A DNA stretch of 64,000 bases, from positions 682,001 through 746,000 of the forward strand of contig LN554852.1 in NCBI GenBank assembly GCA_000953735.1. The letters are read 5' to 3'. The stretch is from Moritella viscosa (GTDB lineage: Bacteria > Pseudomonadota > Gammaproteobacteria > Enterobacterales > Moritellaceae). Under the pieces are notes generated by a model. It saw only the letters and a list, made by a program, of their open reading frames with translations, had not been told where the DNA came from and searched no databases. The stretch's first letter is position 1, and every line of letters starts with the position of its first letter. Shown here in pieces: positions 44,366 to 52,612 of the stretch. The position numbers and the translations under genes were made by a program.

Positions 44366-44393
44366 AAAGCCTGAATCGAAAGATTCGGGCTTT
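44366..44393 (+). terminator. Second copy of the rrn terminator
   Basis: AAAGCCTGAATC, GAAA and GATTCGGGCTTT repeat the first terminator exactly 202 bp downstream with a single A-to-G change in the stem. The long T-run is lost (TTTATCGC), so it should be weaker. Confidence 0.7.
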
Positions 44394-44790
44394 ATCGCTT
44401 AGCATGCTATTTATTATTGATCGTAACATCTCGCCAATAAACCTGATTTGGAGACCTACTGTAATCTTAGTTTTTGAACAGTTAAGTTTTTGTTTGGGTA
44501 TTGAAGTGAGAAGTTGATCACTATTATACTTAAGTAAATATGTGTTTACCTGATCGTCGTTTACTTGCTCTTTTGCAACTTACCGTTGCGAAATTATGAA
44601 TAGTCTGTAGTGAACATTAAAAATAAACATCCTATCTCAATGTTTTTAATAGATAAAAAGTAATAATCCTCATATTTAATGAACTTTGATTTTAAAGGTG
44701 TAACACACGTAAATATAATTGGCATGGATAAATTGATACGTAAATGTTTACACTACTACAATATTCAAAGCACAGAAATAAAGGATGCCC
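44394..44790. other. AT-rich intergenic region upstream of dld
   Basis: About 400 bp without a convincing gene. A 75-codon open frame running in from 44290 crosses the tRNA remnant and is regarded as chance. The region probably holds the dld promoter; the only clear signal is the AAAGGA ribosome-binding site at 44780-44785. Confidence 0.5.
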
Positions 44791-46497
44791 ATGGAAAACC
44801 ATGCATTAATAAATGAGTTTAAATCACTTGTTGGAGAAAAGAACGTATTAACCCACGCCAAAGAAACAGAATATTACCGTTCTGGATTTCGTTCTGGAAG
44901 AGGTGAATCGCTTGCTATTGTGTTTCCGGCTACTTTACTGGAACAGTGGTACGTAATTAAGGCATGTGTAGAAGCAAACTGCATTATTATCATGCAAGCG
45001 GCAAAAACGGGCTTGACGGAAGGCTCGGCCCCCAGCGGTAGTGATTATGACAGAAACGTGGTAATTATTAACGTGACTCTGATGAAGCAGATCCATCTAC
45101 TTGATGCTGGTAAGCAGGCAATATGCCTACCGGGTGCAAGTCTGCACAGCTTAGAAAAAGAACTTAAAAAAGTAAACCGAGCACCACATTCTGTAATTGG
45201 TTCTTCTTCTATTGGTGCAACGGTTATAGGTGGGATTGCTAATAACTCTGGTGGGGCTTTGGTTAAACGTGGCCCTGCTTATACTGAACTAGCTCTATTT
45301 TCTGAAGTCGATAAAGAAGGTAAATTACACCTTGTTAACCACTTAGGGCTCTATGGTTTAGGTTCCACACCTGAAGAAATTCTAACTAACATTCAGGAAG
45401 GTAACATAAAGCCTGAAAATATACTTCAAGATGTTGGTATGGCTTCAGACCGAGAATATGAAGACCGTATTCGTGATGTTGATTCTGATATCCCATCTAG
45501 ATTTAACGCTGATGAGCGTAGGTTATATGAAGCTAGTGGTTGTGCAGGTAAATTAGGCGTTTTTGCCGTGAGGGTTGATAGCTATCCGGTACCAGAAAAA
45601 GAACAAATTTTTTATATTGGCACTGATGATGCGGACAAACTGACCCTGTTAAGGAGAGACATATTATCCAACTTTAGCAACTTGCCGGAGATGGGGGAGT
45701 ATATGCACCGCGATATTTTTAACCTAGCAGAGAAATATGGTAAAGATGTATTTCTTTCTATTAACTATTTAGGTACGGGCAGTCTACCTAAATTTTTTGC
45801 GCTAAAAGCAAAAGCAGAAAATTTTTTAGACCGCATTCCTTTTATGAACAAATACTTGCCTGATACAGCTCTGTACTACATGAGTAAATTATTTCCTCAG
45901 CATCTACCAAAGCGAATGCTGGACTTTCGTGATAAGTATCAGCATCACTTGATCTTAAAAATGAGTGATGCTGGCATTGAAGAAGCAAAAGCGTATTTAG
46001 ATGAACATTGGGGAGAAGACTCTAGTGGTGGCTATTTTGTATGTAGCGCTGACGAAGGTAAAAAAGCGCTGTTACATCGTTTTGCAGCGGCGGGGGCTGC
46101 TATCCGTTACGAGACTATTCATAGAAAAGAAGTTGCAGAGATTCTAGCATTAGATATCGCCCTTCGCCGTAATGAACATGACTGGGTAGAGCAACTGCCA
46201 GAAGAGATAGCTGAAAACATGGTTACATCACTCTATTACGGACACTTTATGTGTCATGTATTCCATCAGGATTATATCTTCAAAAAAGGAACCGACACTA
46301 AGAAAATGAAATCAATGATGTTGGAACTACTGAAGCAAAAAGGAGCTAAGTATCCTGCGGAGCATAATGTCGGCCATCTTTATGAAGCCGAAAGTTCATT
46401 ACAGGAGTTCTATCATAAGCTGGACCCAACTAACACCTTCAATCCAGGTATTGGTAAAATGAGTAAATACAAACGTAATTGTAGCTGCTGCCATTAG
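44791..46497 (+). CDS. dld: Quinone-dependent D-lactate dehydrogenase
   Basis: The 568-residue flavoprotein matches E. coli Dld (571 residues). It has an N-terminal FAD-binding domain with MQAAKTGLTEGSAPSGSDYDR and GSSSIGATVIGGIANNSGGALVKRGPAYTEL, then the membrane-binding and cap domains. The C-terminal end carries PAEHNVGHLYEA and LDPTNTFNPGIGKMSKYK. It oxidises D-lactate at the inner membrane and passes electrons to quinone. The ATG at 44791 is preferred because AAGGA is 5 nt upstream; an ATG at 44785 adds two residues. A pair of hairpins ends the transcript, separating it from the iron cluster. Confidence 0.95.
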   Translation: MENHALINEFKSLVGEKNVLTHAKETEYYRSGFRSGRGESLAIVFPATLLEQWYVIKACVEANCIIIMQAAKTGLTEGSAPSGSDYDRNVVIINVTLMKQIHLLDAGKQAICLPGASLHSLEKELKKVNRAPHSVIGSSSIGATVIGGIANNSGGALVKRGPAYTELALFSEVDKEGKLHLVNHLGLYGLGSTPEEILTNIQEGNIKPENILQDVGMASDREYEDRIRDVDSDIPSRFNADERRLYEASGCAGKLGVFAVRVDSYPVPEKEQIFYIGTDDADKLTLLRRDILSNFSNLPEMGEYMHRDIFNLAEKYGKDVFLSINYLGTGSLPKFFALKAKAENFLDRIPFMNKYLPDTALYYMSKLFPQHLPKRMLDFRDKYQHHLILKMSDAGIEEAKAYLDEHWGEDSSGGYFVCSADEGKKALLHRFAAAGAAIRYETIHRKEVAEILALDIALRRNEHDWVEQLPEEIAENMVTSLYYGHFMCHVFHQDYIFKKGTDTKKMKSMMLELLKQKGAKYPAEHNVGHLYEAESSLQEFYHKLDPTNTFNPGIGKMSKYKRNCSCCH

Positions 46498-46504
46498 AAT
46501 CTGA

Positions 46505-46564
46505 GGCCAGGGTATTATGCCCTGGTGATTAAAATCAGGTTATCGCGATAAACTGATTTTTAAA
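46505..46564 (+). terminator. Two hairpins ending the dld transcript
   Basis: The first is CCAGGG/CCCTGG (46507-46512 and 46520-46525). The second pairs AAAATCAG (46531-46538) with CTGATTTT (46553-46560) enclosing the palindrome TTATCGCGATAA, and is followed by TTAAATT. The second is the likelier terminator. Confidence 0.7.
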
Positions 46565-46893
46565 TTGATAGACTATTTTTATGAAATATTAAAAATATGA
46601 AAGAGTCTCCAACCAATAATAATACCTAAATTTTGTCTTTATTTAGTGAATAATCATTAACTCTTCAGTTTCCGAATTAATGATTATTCACTACAACTAG
46701 TTCAATTACTCTAATTATCATATCTAATATTATTGTTAACATTTTTAAATAACTATAACCCTTCTTTTTTTAGATGAAAATATTAATTTTAGCTTGTATT
46801 CGTTTTCAGCCGAAAATAAGAGACTTAAACTTCCGATAAATAAATAACTATATAAGACTGATTTATAGGTTTATTTTACTAGAGGAAATGGTA
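46565..46893. other. Very AT-rich gap before the iron-uptake promoter
   Basis: About 330 bp with no recognisable gene, repeat or RNA. Base composition is markedly more AT-rich than the flanking genes. Confidence 0.5.
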
Positions 46894-46922
46894 TTGACAA
46901 TCATTCTCATTCAGATTATTGT
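46894..46922 (+). promoter_or_regulatory. Promoter with overlapping Fur box
   Basis: TTGACA (-35, 46894-46899) and TATTGT (-10, 46917-46922) are 17 bp apart. TGACAATCATTCTCA (46895-46909) matches the 7-1-7 Fur consensus TGATAATNATTATCA at 12 of 14 defined positions and covers the -35 element. Iron-loaded Fur bound here would block RNA polymerase. The promoter is 50 bp upstream of the ABC ATPase gene and may drive the whole cluster. Confidence 0.82.
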
Positions 46923-46972
46923 ATTTCCCCTTTATATACCTTATGAATCTATTGTTACAGGAAGTGACTTTT

Positions 46973-47752
46973 ATGCTTAAAGCACAACGATTGAGTTTTA
47001 ATATTAGTGAACGCAATCTTTTATCCGATTTAACAATGGAGTTCGAACAAGGTAAAGTTTATGCCTTGGTTGGGCATAATGGATCTGGAAAATCAACGTT
47101 ACTTAAACTTCTCGCAAACCAACAAAGCGCAACAGATGGTCTCGTTACATTAGATCAAAAACCATTAGTGAAGTGGTCTAACAAAGAGTTAGCTCGTCAA
47201 ATTGCTTATTTACCACAACACCTCCCTGCTACCGATGCACTTAATGGTCACGATCTTGTTAGTTTTGGTCGTTACCCTTGGCATGGTTTATTAGGCCGTT
47301 TATCAGATACAGATAAAGATTGCATTGAGAACGCAATGGAACTGACAGATACGCTGATCTATCGAGATCGTTTGGTCGATACGTTATCTGGTGGTGAGCG
47401 TCAACGCGTTTGGCTTGCTATGTTATTGGCTCAAAAAACCCGTTACCTTTTACTGGATGAACCTTTATCGGCACTCGATATCGCACATCAAATCGAAGTA
47501 TTGACCTTAATTCGTAAACTGAGCCAAGAGTTGAATCTAGGTGTCATTATTGTTCTACATGATATCAATATGGCTGCTCGTTTCTGTGATCATATTATTG
47601 CATTGCATTCAGGGAAGCTGCTTAAACATGGCTCTGTTGATGAGTTATTAGAAGCTGAAACATTAGAGCAAATCTATGGCATTCCAATGGCTGTTATGCA
47701 GCATTCAGTCGGTTATCCAGTTGCAATGCCTTGCGCTAAGGTTTGTAATTAA
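46973..47752 (+). CDS. Iron-siderophore ABC transporter ATP-binding protein (FhuC type)
   Basis: The 259-residue ATPase has Walker A (GHNGSGKSTLLKLLA), QIAYLPQHLPATDALNG with the Q-loop, and the signature LSGGERQRVWLAM. Walker B is YLLLDEPLSALD and the switch His is in VLHDINMAARF. The pattern is that of FhuC/FecE siderophore importers. The ATG at 46973 has AGGAAG 8 nt upstream; an in-frame start at 46919 overlaps the promoter. Its stop overlaps the ATG of the binding-protein gene. It powers uptake of the ferric complex, probably the peptide made by the downstream NRPS. Confidence 0.9.
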   Translation: MLKAQRLSFNISERNLLSDLTMEFEQGKVYALVGHNGSGKSTLLKLLANQQSATDGLVTLDQKPLVKWSNKELARQIAYLPQHLPATDALNGHDLVSFGRYPWHGLLGRLSDTDKDCIENAMELTDTLIYRDRLVDTLSGGERQRVWLAMLLAQKTRYLLLDEPLSALDIAHQIEVLTLIRKLSQELNLGVIIVLHDINMAARFCDHIIALHSGKLLKHGSVDELLEAETLEQIYGIPMAVMQHSVGYPVAMPCAKVCN

Positions 47753-48627
47753 TGAAATCAATTTTTTTAATGTTAGCGTTAGTTACTAGCTTTACTTGTT
47801 ATGCAGCTGAAGAGTCTCGAAGCCTAAAAGTTGTTGCTATTGATTGGACTCACGTCGAAACCTTACTTGCTTTAGGTGTCACTCCTTTAGGTATTGCTCA
47901 GAAACAAGATTATAACGCTTGGGTTAAAGAACCTAAAATACCAAATGGTGTATTAGATCTAGGGTTACGCACCCAGCCTAATTTAGAACTACTCGCAGAA
48001 TTAGCTCCAACTCAAATATTAATTTCGCCAATGTTCAGCGTATTGACCCCGCAATTACAAAAAATCACAAAAGTGACTGAAATTGGTTTATACAAAAAGG
48101 GTAATGTGAATTGGCAGGCAATGGAGAGTATGACTAGAGAGCTTGCGATGAATATTGGTGTTGAAAAAGAGGCTGAACATTTTATTCTTCAAAAGCGTGA
48201 TGAGATATTAGCATTAAAGCAGCAAGTTCCAAGTGATTTACCCCCTGTACTGATGGTGCAATTTATGGATGCGAATCACTTACGCGTATTTGGTGATAAT
48301 AGTTTATATAAAACAGCGGTAAATGAATTAGGGATTGAGAGTGCTTGGCAAGGAACAACCAATCAATGGGGATTCTCTTTGGTTGGCATTAATGAACTTG
48401 TTGGTATTGACGCTCAAATTGTTGTGATTGAACCTCTTCCAATTGGCACTGAGTCTGCGCTTGAGCATAATGAGTTGTGGCAATTTATGAGTAAAGAATC
48501 AAACTATCCCGTGTTAAGAATGCCTGCCGTATGGAGTTTTGGTGCATTATCATCGGCTACGCGTTTTGCAGACTTATTTGTGCGTGCACTGTCTTCTCAT
48601 TTAGTAGCTAAAAATAGTGGAGAGTAA
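47752..48627 (+). CDS. Periplasmic iron-siderophore binding protein (FhuD type)
   Basis: The 291-residue protein has a signal peptide ([18 protein letters not shown], cleavage after YAA) and the type III binding-protein fold. Landmarks are [24 protein letters not shown], the [23 protein letters not shown] hinge region and the C-terminal [16 protein letters not shown]. The sequence resembles FhuD/FecB hydroxamate- or carboxylate-siderophore binding proteins more than catecholate FepB, a weak hint as to the ligand. It overlaps fhuC-like by 1 bp and precedes the permease gene by 1 bp. Confidence 0.88.
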   Translation: MKSIFLMLALVTSFTCYAAEESRSLKVVAIDWTHVETLLALGVTPLGIAQKQDYNAWVKEPKIPNGVLDLGLRTQPNLELLAELAPTQILISPMFSVLTPQLQKITKVTEIGLYKKGNVNWQAMESMTRELAMNIGVEKEAEHFILQKRDEILALKQQVPSDLPPVLMVQFMDANHLRVFGDNSLYKTAVNELGIESAWQGTTNQWGFSLVGINELVGIDAQIVVIEPLPIGTESALEHNELWQFMSKESNYPVLRMPAVWSFGALSSATRFADLFVRALSSHLVAKNSGE

Positions 48628-48628
48628 G

Positions 48629-50605
48629 ATGACTATAACGCCTATTAGATTAACAACTAGCTTACTCTGTTTTGTTATATTCCTATCTGCTTGGCAGTTA
48701 ATGAATATTGGTCCTTGGCGTGAGAGCATTGAAAGCCTGTGGCACTTCAATCCTAACTCTGTGCAAAGTGTGCTGCTGCATTTTAGTTGGTGGCCACGTC
48801 TTGTTACGACATTATTAGCAGGTGCAGGTTTAGCCGTTGCTGGTGTTCTCATGCAGCAGGTTTTACGCAATCCTTTAGCTTCTCCTGCAACATTAGGAGT
48901 AGCAAGTGGTGCTAATTTGGCTTTATTACTCGCAACATTATTTGCTCCTCAATTATTATTGTGGTCACCGTCCGCTGTTGCTACGTTGGGCGGACTATTT
49001 ACTATGCTTGTGGTATTTTCGCTGGCATGGCGCCGGGCACTATCGCCATCAATAGTTATCGTTTCTGGTTTAGTGGTAAATCTATATTGTGGCTCTTTCG
49101 CTACCGTATTGTTACTAATGAATCAAGAAGAGCTTAAAGGTTTGATGATCTGGGGGGCTGGTTCACTTGTTCAAAGTAGTTGGGATGATGCGATTTTTTT
49201 AGCACCCCGATTACTCGTGGCCACTATTATTGCATTTTGTTTTGTGCGACCTCTCAGTTTACTTGAGCTATCAGATGAAAGTGCACGTAGTTTAGGTATG
49301 TCATTAGCTAGAGTAAGGAGCATCACTTTAACGATAGCCGTTTTATTAACTGCTTGGGTTGTGAGTACAGTTGGTGTTATTGGTTTTATTGGCCTTGCGG
49401 CTCCTGCATTTGTTCGTTTGTTAGGAGTAAGAAGCTTTGCTCATCGTATTCTATTGTCTGCAATACTTGGGGCATTATTATTAAGCGTCACGGATCTGTT
49501 ATTGCAACAATTACCTGGGATCCTGCCAATGCTTATCCCAACGGGGGCCGCAACAGCTATCTTAGGCGCTCCCTTATTATTATGGCTTTTACCTCGATTA
49601 CAATTTAAATCTCAATCTCAAACACAAAGGTTATTATCAAGAAGTGGTACCTGCGTAAGTTATTTGTCAGCGAAACATATGTTGGGATTACTTTTCCTGT
49701 CATTTGTTTTGTTGTTTGTTTTTAGTTTATTTGGACAACAAATTGACGGCTGGACTTGGTTGACTGGTGTGCATAATTGGGACTTATTAGAGTGGCGAAT
49801 ACCAAGACTGGTTGGTGCGGCTACCGGCGGGCTCATGCTTGCAGTTGCAGGGACAATTATTCAGCGTTTAAGTGGTAATCCAATGGCAAGCCCCGAAATT
49901 ATGGGGGTCAGTTCTGGTGCTGCACTCGGCCTTATTATTGCCATTTTTTCTGGATTTGGCGCAACTAAACTCGGGCTTTATTTCGGTGGATTCGTCGGTG
50001 CAATGCTGACCTTAGGATTACTCGTTTTACTTAATCGTCGTAGTGGATTTCAGCCTGAACGTTTATTACTGACTGGTGTGGCGATAACTGCATTAATGGA
50101 TGGCGTTCAAAGTTTTATTTTGGCTGGAGGTGATCCTCGGAGCTACCAAATACTTGCTTGGTTATCTGGATCAACATATTACGTTGATGCGGATTCGTTA
50201 GTCATGATTGTTGTTTTTGCTGTCGTACTTACTATCACTGCGCTGAGTTGCAGTCGATGGCTCGATGTTTTACCACTTGGTGCTGAGCAGTCAGTAGCTT
50301 TAGGTATCAATGTTAATCGTGCTCGACTGATATTATTAACACTGGTAGCAGTGCTGACAGTGATTGCCACCTTGGTTGTTGGCCCATTAAGTTTTGTCGG
50401 TTTAATGGCACCACATATTGCACGTTTGTTTGGTTTTAACAATGCCCGCTCGCATATTCTGAGTGCTGGTATGTTTGGTGTGATCTTAATGTTGTTAGCG
50501 GATTGGCTTGGGCGTCAATTACTCTATCCACAAGAGATACCAGCAGGTCTGATGGCTTCTATCATAGGCGGTTTATACCTTATGTGGGGACTGCGTCGTT
50601 TATAA
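48629..50605 (+). CDS. Fused iron-siderophore ABC permease (FhuB type)
   Basis: The 658-residue protein contains two tandem FecCD permease units. The first spans about residues 1-325 ([37 protein letters not shown]) and the second about 340-658 ([37 protein letters not shown]). Each unit has the RxxGLAAPxxxR-like ATPase-contact loop ([33 protein letters not shown]). A fused permease is the FhuB arrangement, giving about 20 membrane helices and acting as the entire channel. Start ATG 48629 is chosen because GGAG lies 7 nt upstream; a GTG at 48617 is inside the previous gene. Confidence 0.92.
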   Translation: MTITPIRLTTSLLCFVIFLSAWQLMNIGPWRESIESLWHFNPNSVQSVLLHFSWWPRLVTTLLAGAGLAVAGVLMQQVLRNPLASPATLGVASGANLALLLATLFAPQLLLWSPSAVATLGGLFTMLVVFSLAWRRALSPSIVIVSGLVVNLYCGSFATVLLLMNQEELKGLMIWGAGSLVQSSWDDAIFLAPRLLVATIIAFCFVRPLSLLELSDESARSLGMSLARVRSITLTIAVLLTAWVVSTVGVIGFIGLAAPAFVRLLGVRSFAHRILLSAILGALLLSVTDLLLQQLPGILPMLIPTGAATAILGAPLLLWLLPRLQFKSQSQTQRLLSRSGTCVSYLSAKHMLGLLFLSFVLLFVFSLFGQQIDGWTWLTGVHNWDLLEWRIPRLVGAATGGLMLAVAGTIIQRLSGNPMASPEIMGVSSGAALGLIIAIFSGFGATKLGLYFGGFVGAMLTLGLLVLLNRRSGFQPERLLLTGVAITALMDGVQSFILAGGDPRSYQILAWLSGSTYYVDADSLVMIVVFAVVLTITALSCSRWLDVLPLGAEQSVALGINVNRARLILLTLVAVLTVIATLVVGPLSFVGLMAPHIARLFGFNNARSHILSAGMFGVILMLLADWLGRQLLYPQEIPAGLMASIIGGLYLMWGLRRL

Positions 50606-50654
50606 AAGCGTGCATTTAGTACTTTAATTATGCTTCACCTTGAATAGAAATAAA

Positions 50655-50671
50655 GGTGATTATCATTTAGT
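50655..50671 (+). promoter_or_regulatory. Possible Fur half-site before the exporter gene
   Basis: GGTGATTATCATT contains the conserved GATTATCA half of a Fur box, but the other half matches poorly (about 3 of 7). It lies 20-35 bp before the exporter ATG. A second iron-responsive promoter here is possible but not demonstrated. Confidence 0.3.
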
Positions 50672-50690
50672 TTAATGGCAAGGATGTTTT

Positions 50691-52346
50691 ATGAAATTAC
50701 TCATGATGCTGGGGGCAAAACAAGGTTCGGTATTGTCTGCGGTAATGCTGTTGAGTTTATGTAGTGCAGGACTTAGCGTCGGTGTGATTGTGTTTATTCA
50801 ACATAACATGTTAAACCCTGACGGTGAGTTGGTAACGCTACTTGTACAATTCGGTATGTTACTAATTTGTTTATTACTGATTTCAACGGCCGCACAAGTA
50901 TCATTGCATATTTTAGGGCATCGTTTTGTCTATAAAAAACGTTATGAATTGGTTCAGCAATTATTAAATACTGATATTGAACAACTAGAAAAAATTGGTG
51001 GTTCATCCATTTTAGCGTCTTTAAATACGGATATTCGAAATATAACGATCGCATTCGTACACTTGCCAGAGTTAGTTTATGGTGCTGTGCTTGCTATCTT
51101 TGCGATGATTTATTTAGGATTTCTTTCGACATCATTATTCTTGGTTAGTTTAGCTATGTTATCCATGACTGCGCTGATTGGTTATTGGTTGGTGTATAAG
51201 ATCAGTCATTATGTACAGCAAGTTCGTGAGTATGATGATGAATTATTTGCGGATTACCAAGCCATGATTGATGGGCGAAAAGAGCTAGCGCTTAACCCGA
51301 AGCGTGCACAGCGTTTCTTTTATGAAGAGTTTGATGTGCATGCTAAGGCTTACTGCGAGCAAGTCACGAAAGCCGATATACATAATGGCTTCGCGGGCAA
51401 TCTTGCTAATACCGTGATACTTGCATTGATCGGTTTAAATTATTATCTCGCCGTTGGTTTGAACTGGGCAAGCTTAGAAGTTGCTTCAACCTTTGCATTA
51501 GTTATCTTGTTCATGCGCTCGCCTTTAATGTCTGCTGTTGCCGCTTTACCTGCATTGATCGCGGCAAATGTATCGATGAACAAATTAACTAGATTAGAGC
51601 TTAATACTGACAATCTCGCCACTGAATCACGTAATTCCTATAGTGGTTTTAAACAGCTTCAATTTATGGGCGTTGAATATACTTATCAATCGGAGACTGA
51701 TGAGTCTGCTTTTTCTGTAGGGCCATTAAATCTCACGATTGAACAAGGACAACTGATATTTATTATTGGTGGTAATGGTAGCGGTAAATCTACATTTGCA
51801 CGTCTACTTACAGGATTATATAGGCCGCAGAAAGGTGAGGTGATTATTGATGGTCAGCCTGTCAGCATTGCGTCCTGGCATGAATATAGAACATTATTTT
51901 CAGCGGTCTTTACTGACTTTCATCTCTTCCACCAATTGCTTGATGCGGAAGGAAATAACGTTGAATCCCAGCGAGTTGAATATTGGATGAATATGTTGGA
52001 AATGCAACATAAAGTCAGCTATGAGGACGGTAAACTTAGTGATGTTCGTTACTCTCAGGGGCAGCGAAAACGCTTGGCTTTATTGATGGCTGTACTTGAG
52101 CAACGAGATTGTTTATTGCTCGATGAATGGGCTGCGGATCAAGACCCTCGTTTTAGACATTTTTTCTATCAAACTATCTTACCGTTATTAAAACAGCGAG
52201 GTAAGACAATTATTGCAATTACACATGATGATCGTTATTTCAATATTGCAGACCGAGTTATCAAAATGGATAACGGTCAATTAATTGAATTAGGTGATCG
52301 AGAGTTGGATCAAGCTCAGCAGGTTGTTGAGCAAGTTATTAGTTAG
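50691..52346 (+). CDS. Cyclic-peptide export ABC transporter (PvdE/SyrD type)
   Basis: The 551-residue protein is a fused ABC exporter half-transporter. The N-terminal part (about residues 1-300) has six membrane segments and an ATPase domain follows. Walker A is GGNGSGKSTFARLLTGLY near residue 361, the signature is YSQGQRKRLALL and Walker B is CLLLDEWAADQDP. DEWAADQDP in place of the usual DExxSALD is characteristic of the cyclic peptide transporter family that includes PvdE and SyrD. These export a peptide precursor to the periplasm. It lies between the importer genes and mbtH-NRPS, consistent with secretion of the NRPS product. Confidence 0.9.
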   Translation: MKLLMMLGAKQGSVLSAVMLLSLCSAGLSVGVIVFIQHNMLNPDGELVTLLVQFGMLLICLLLISTAAQVSLHILGHRFVYKKRYELVQQLLNTDIEQLEKIGGSSILASLNTDIRNITIAFVHLPELVYGAVLAIFAMIYLGFLSTSLFLVSLAMLSMTALIGYWLVYKISHYVQQVREYDDELFADYQAMIDGRKELALNPKRAQRFFYEEFDVHAKAYCEQVTKADIHNGFAGNLANTVILALIGLNYYLAVGLNWASLEVASTFALVILFMRSPLMSAVAALPALIAANVSMNKLTRLELNTDNLATESRNSYSGFKQLQFMGVEYTYQSETDESAFSVGPLNLTIEQGQLIFIIGGNGSGKSTFARLLTGLYRPQKGEVIIDGQPVSIASWHEYRTLFSAVFTDFHLFHQLLDAEGNNVESQRVEYWMNMLEMQHKVSYEDGKLSDVRYSQGQRKRLALLMAVLEQRDCLLLDEWAADQDPRFRHFFYQTILPLLKQRGKTIIAITHDDRYFNIADRVIKMDNGQLIELGDRELDQAQQVVEQVIS

Positions 52347-52375
52347 ATCTCTATCGGGATAAATAAGGGAATCGT

Positions 52376-52579
52376 ATGAGTATAGATTATCAGGACACTG
52401 TTTTTGTTGTTGTTAAAAATGCACAGGAACAATACAGCATTTGGCCTAACTACCGTGATATCCCCGAAGGATGGGAAGATATGGGTGTACAAGGTAATAA
52501 AGAAACTTGTCTCGAACATATCAATAAACTGTGGACAGATTTACGTCCGAAAGACTTACGCGATGCGTTAGCAGAATAA
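52376..52579 (+). CDS. MbtH-family NRPS accessory protein
   Basis: The 67-residue protein has the MbtH pattern: DTVFVVVKNAQEQYSIWPNY, then IPEGWEDMGVQGNKETCLEHI and WTDLRP. MbtH proteins bind A domains and aid their folding and adenylation activity. It lies 33 bp before the NRPS gene, the classic arrangement. A GGGAATCG ribosome-binding site precedes the ATG. All conserved Trp residues (SIWP, GW, WTD) are present. Confidence 0.95.
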   Translation: MSIDYQDTVFVVVKNAQEQYSIWPNYRDIPEGWEDMGVQGNKETCLEHINKLWTDLRPKDLRDALAE

Positions 52580-52612
52580 TTATAAAATTAATTATTAGAT
52601 CAGGGGCATATT

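Noticed and set aside
44150-44394. 43-bp direct repeat at tRNA-Asp as attachment sites of an integrated island
   Set aside because: Only about 160 bp lies between the copies, it contains a tRNA remnant, and no integrase is visible; duplication and decay explain it better.
44290-44517. 75-codon open frame downstream of tRNA-Asp
   Set aside because: It runs through the decayed tRNA copy and the duplicated terminator stem, with no ribosome-binding site.
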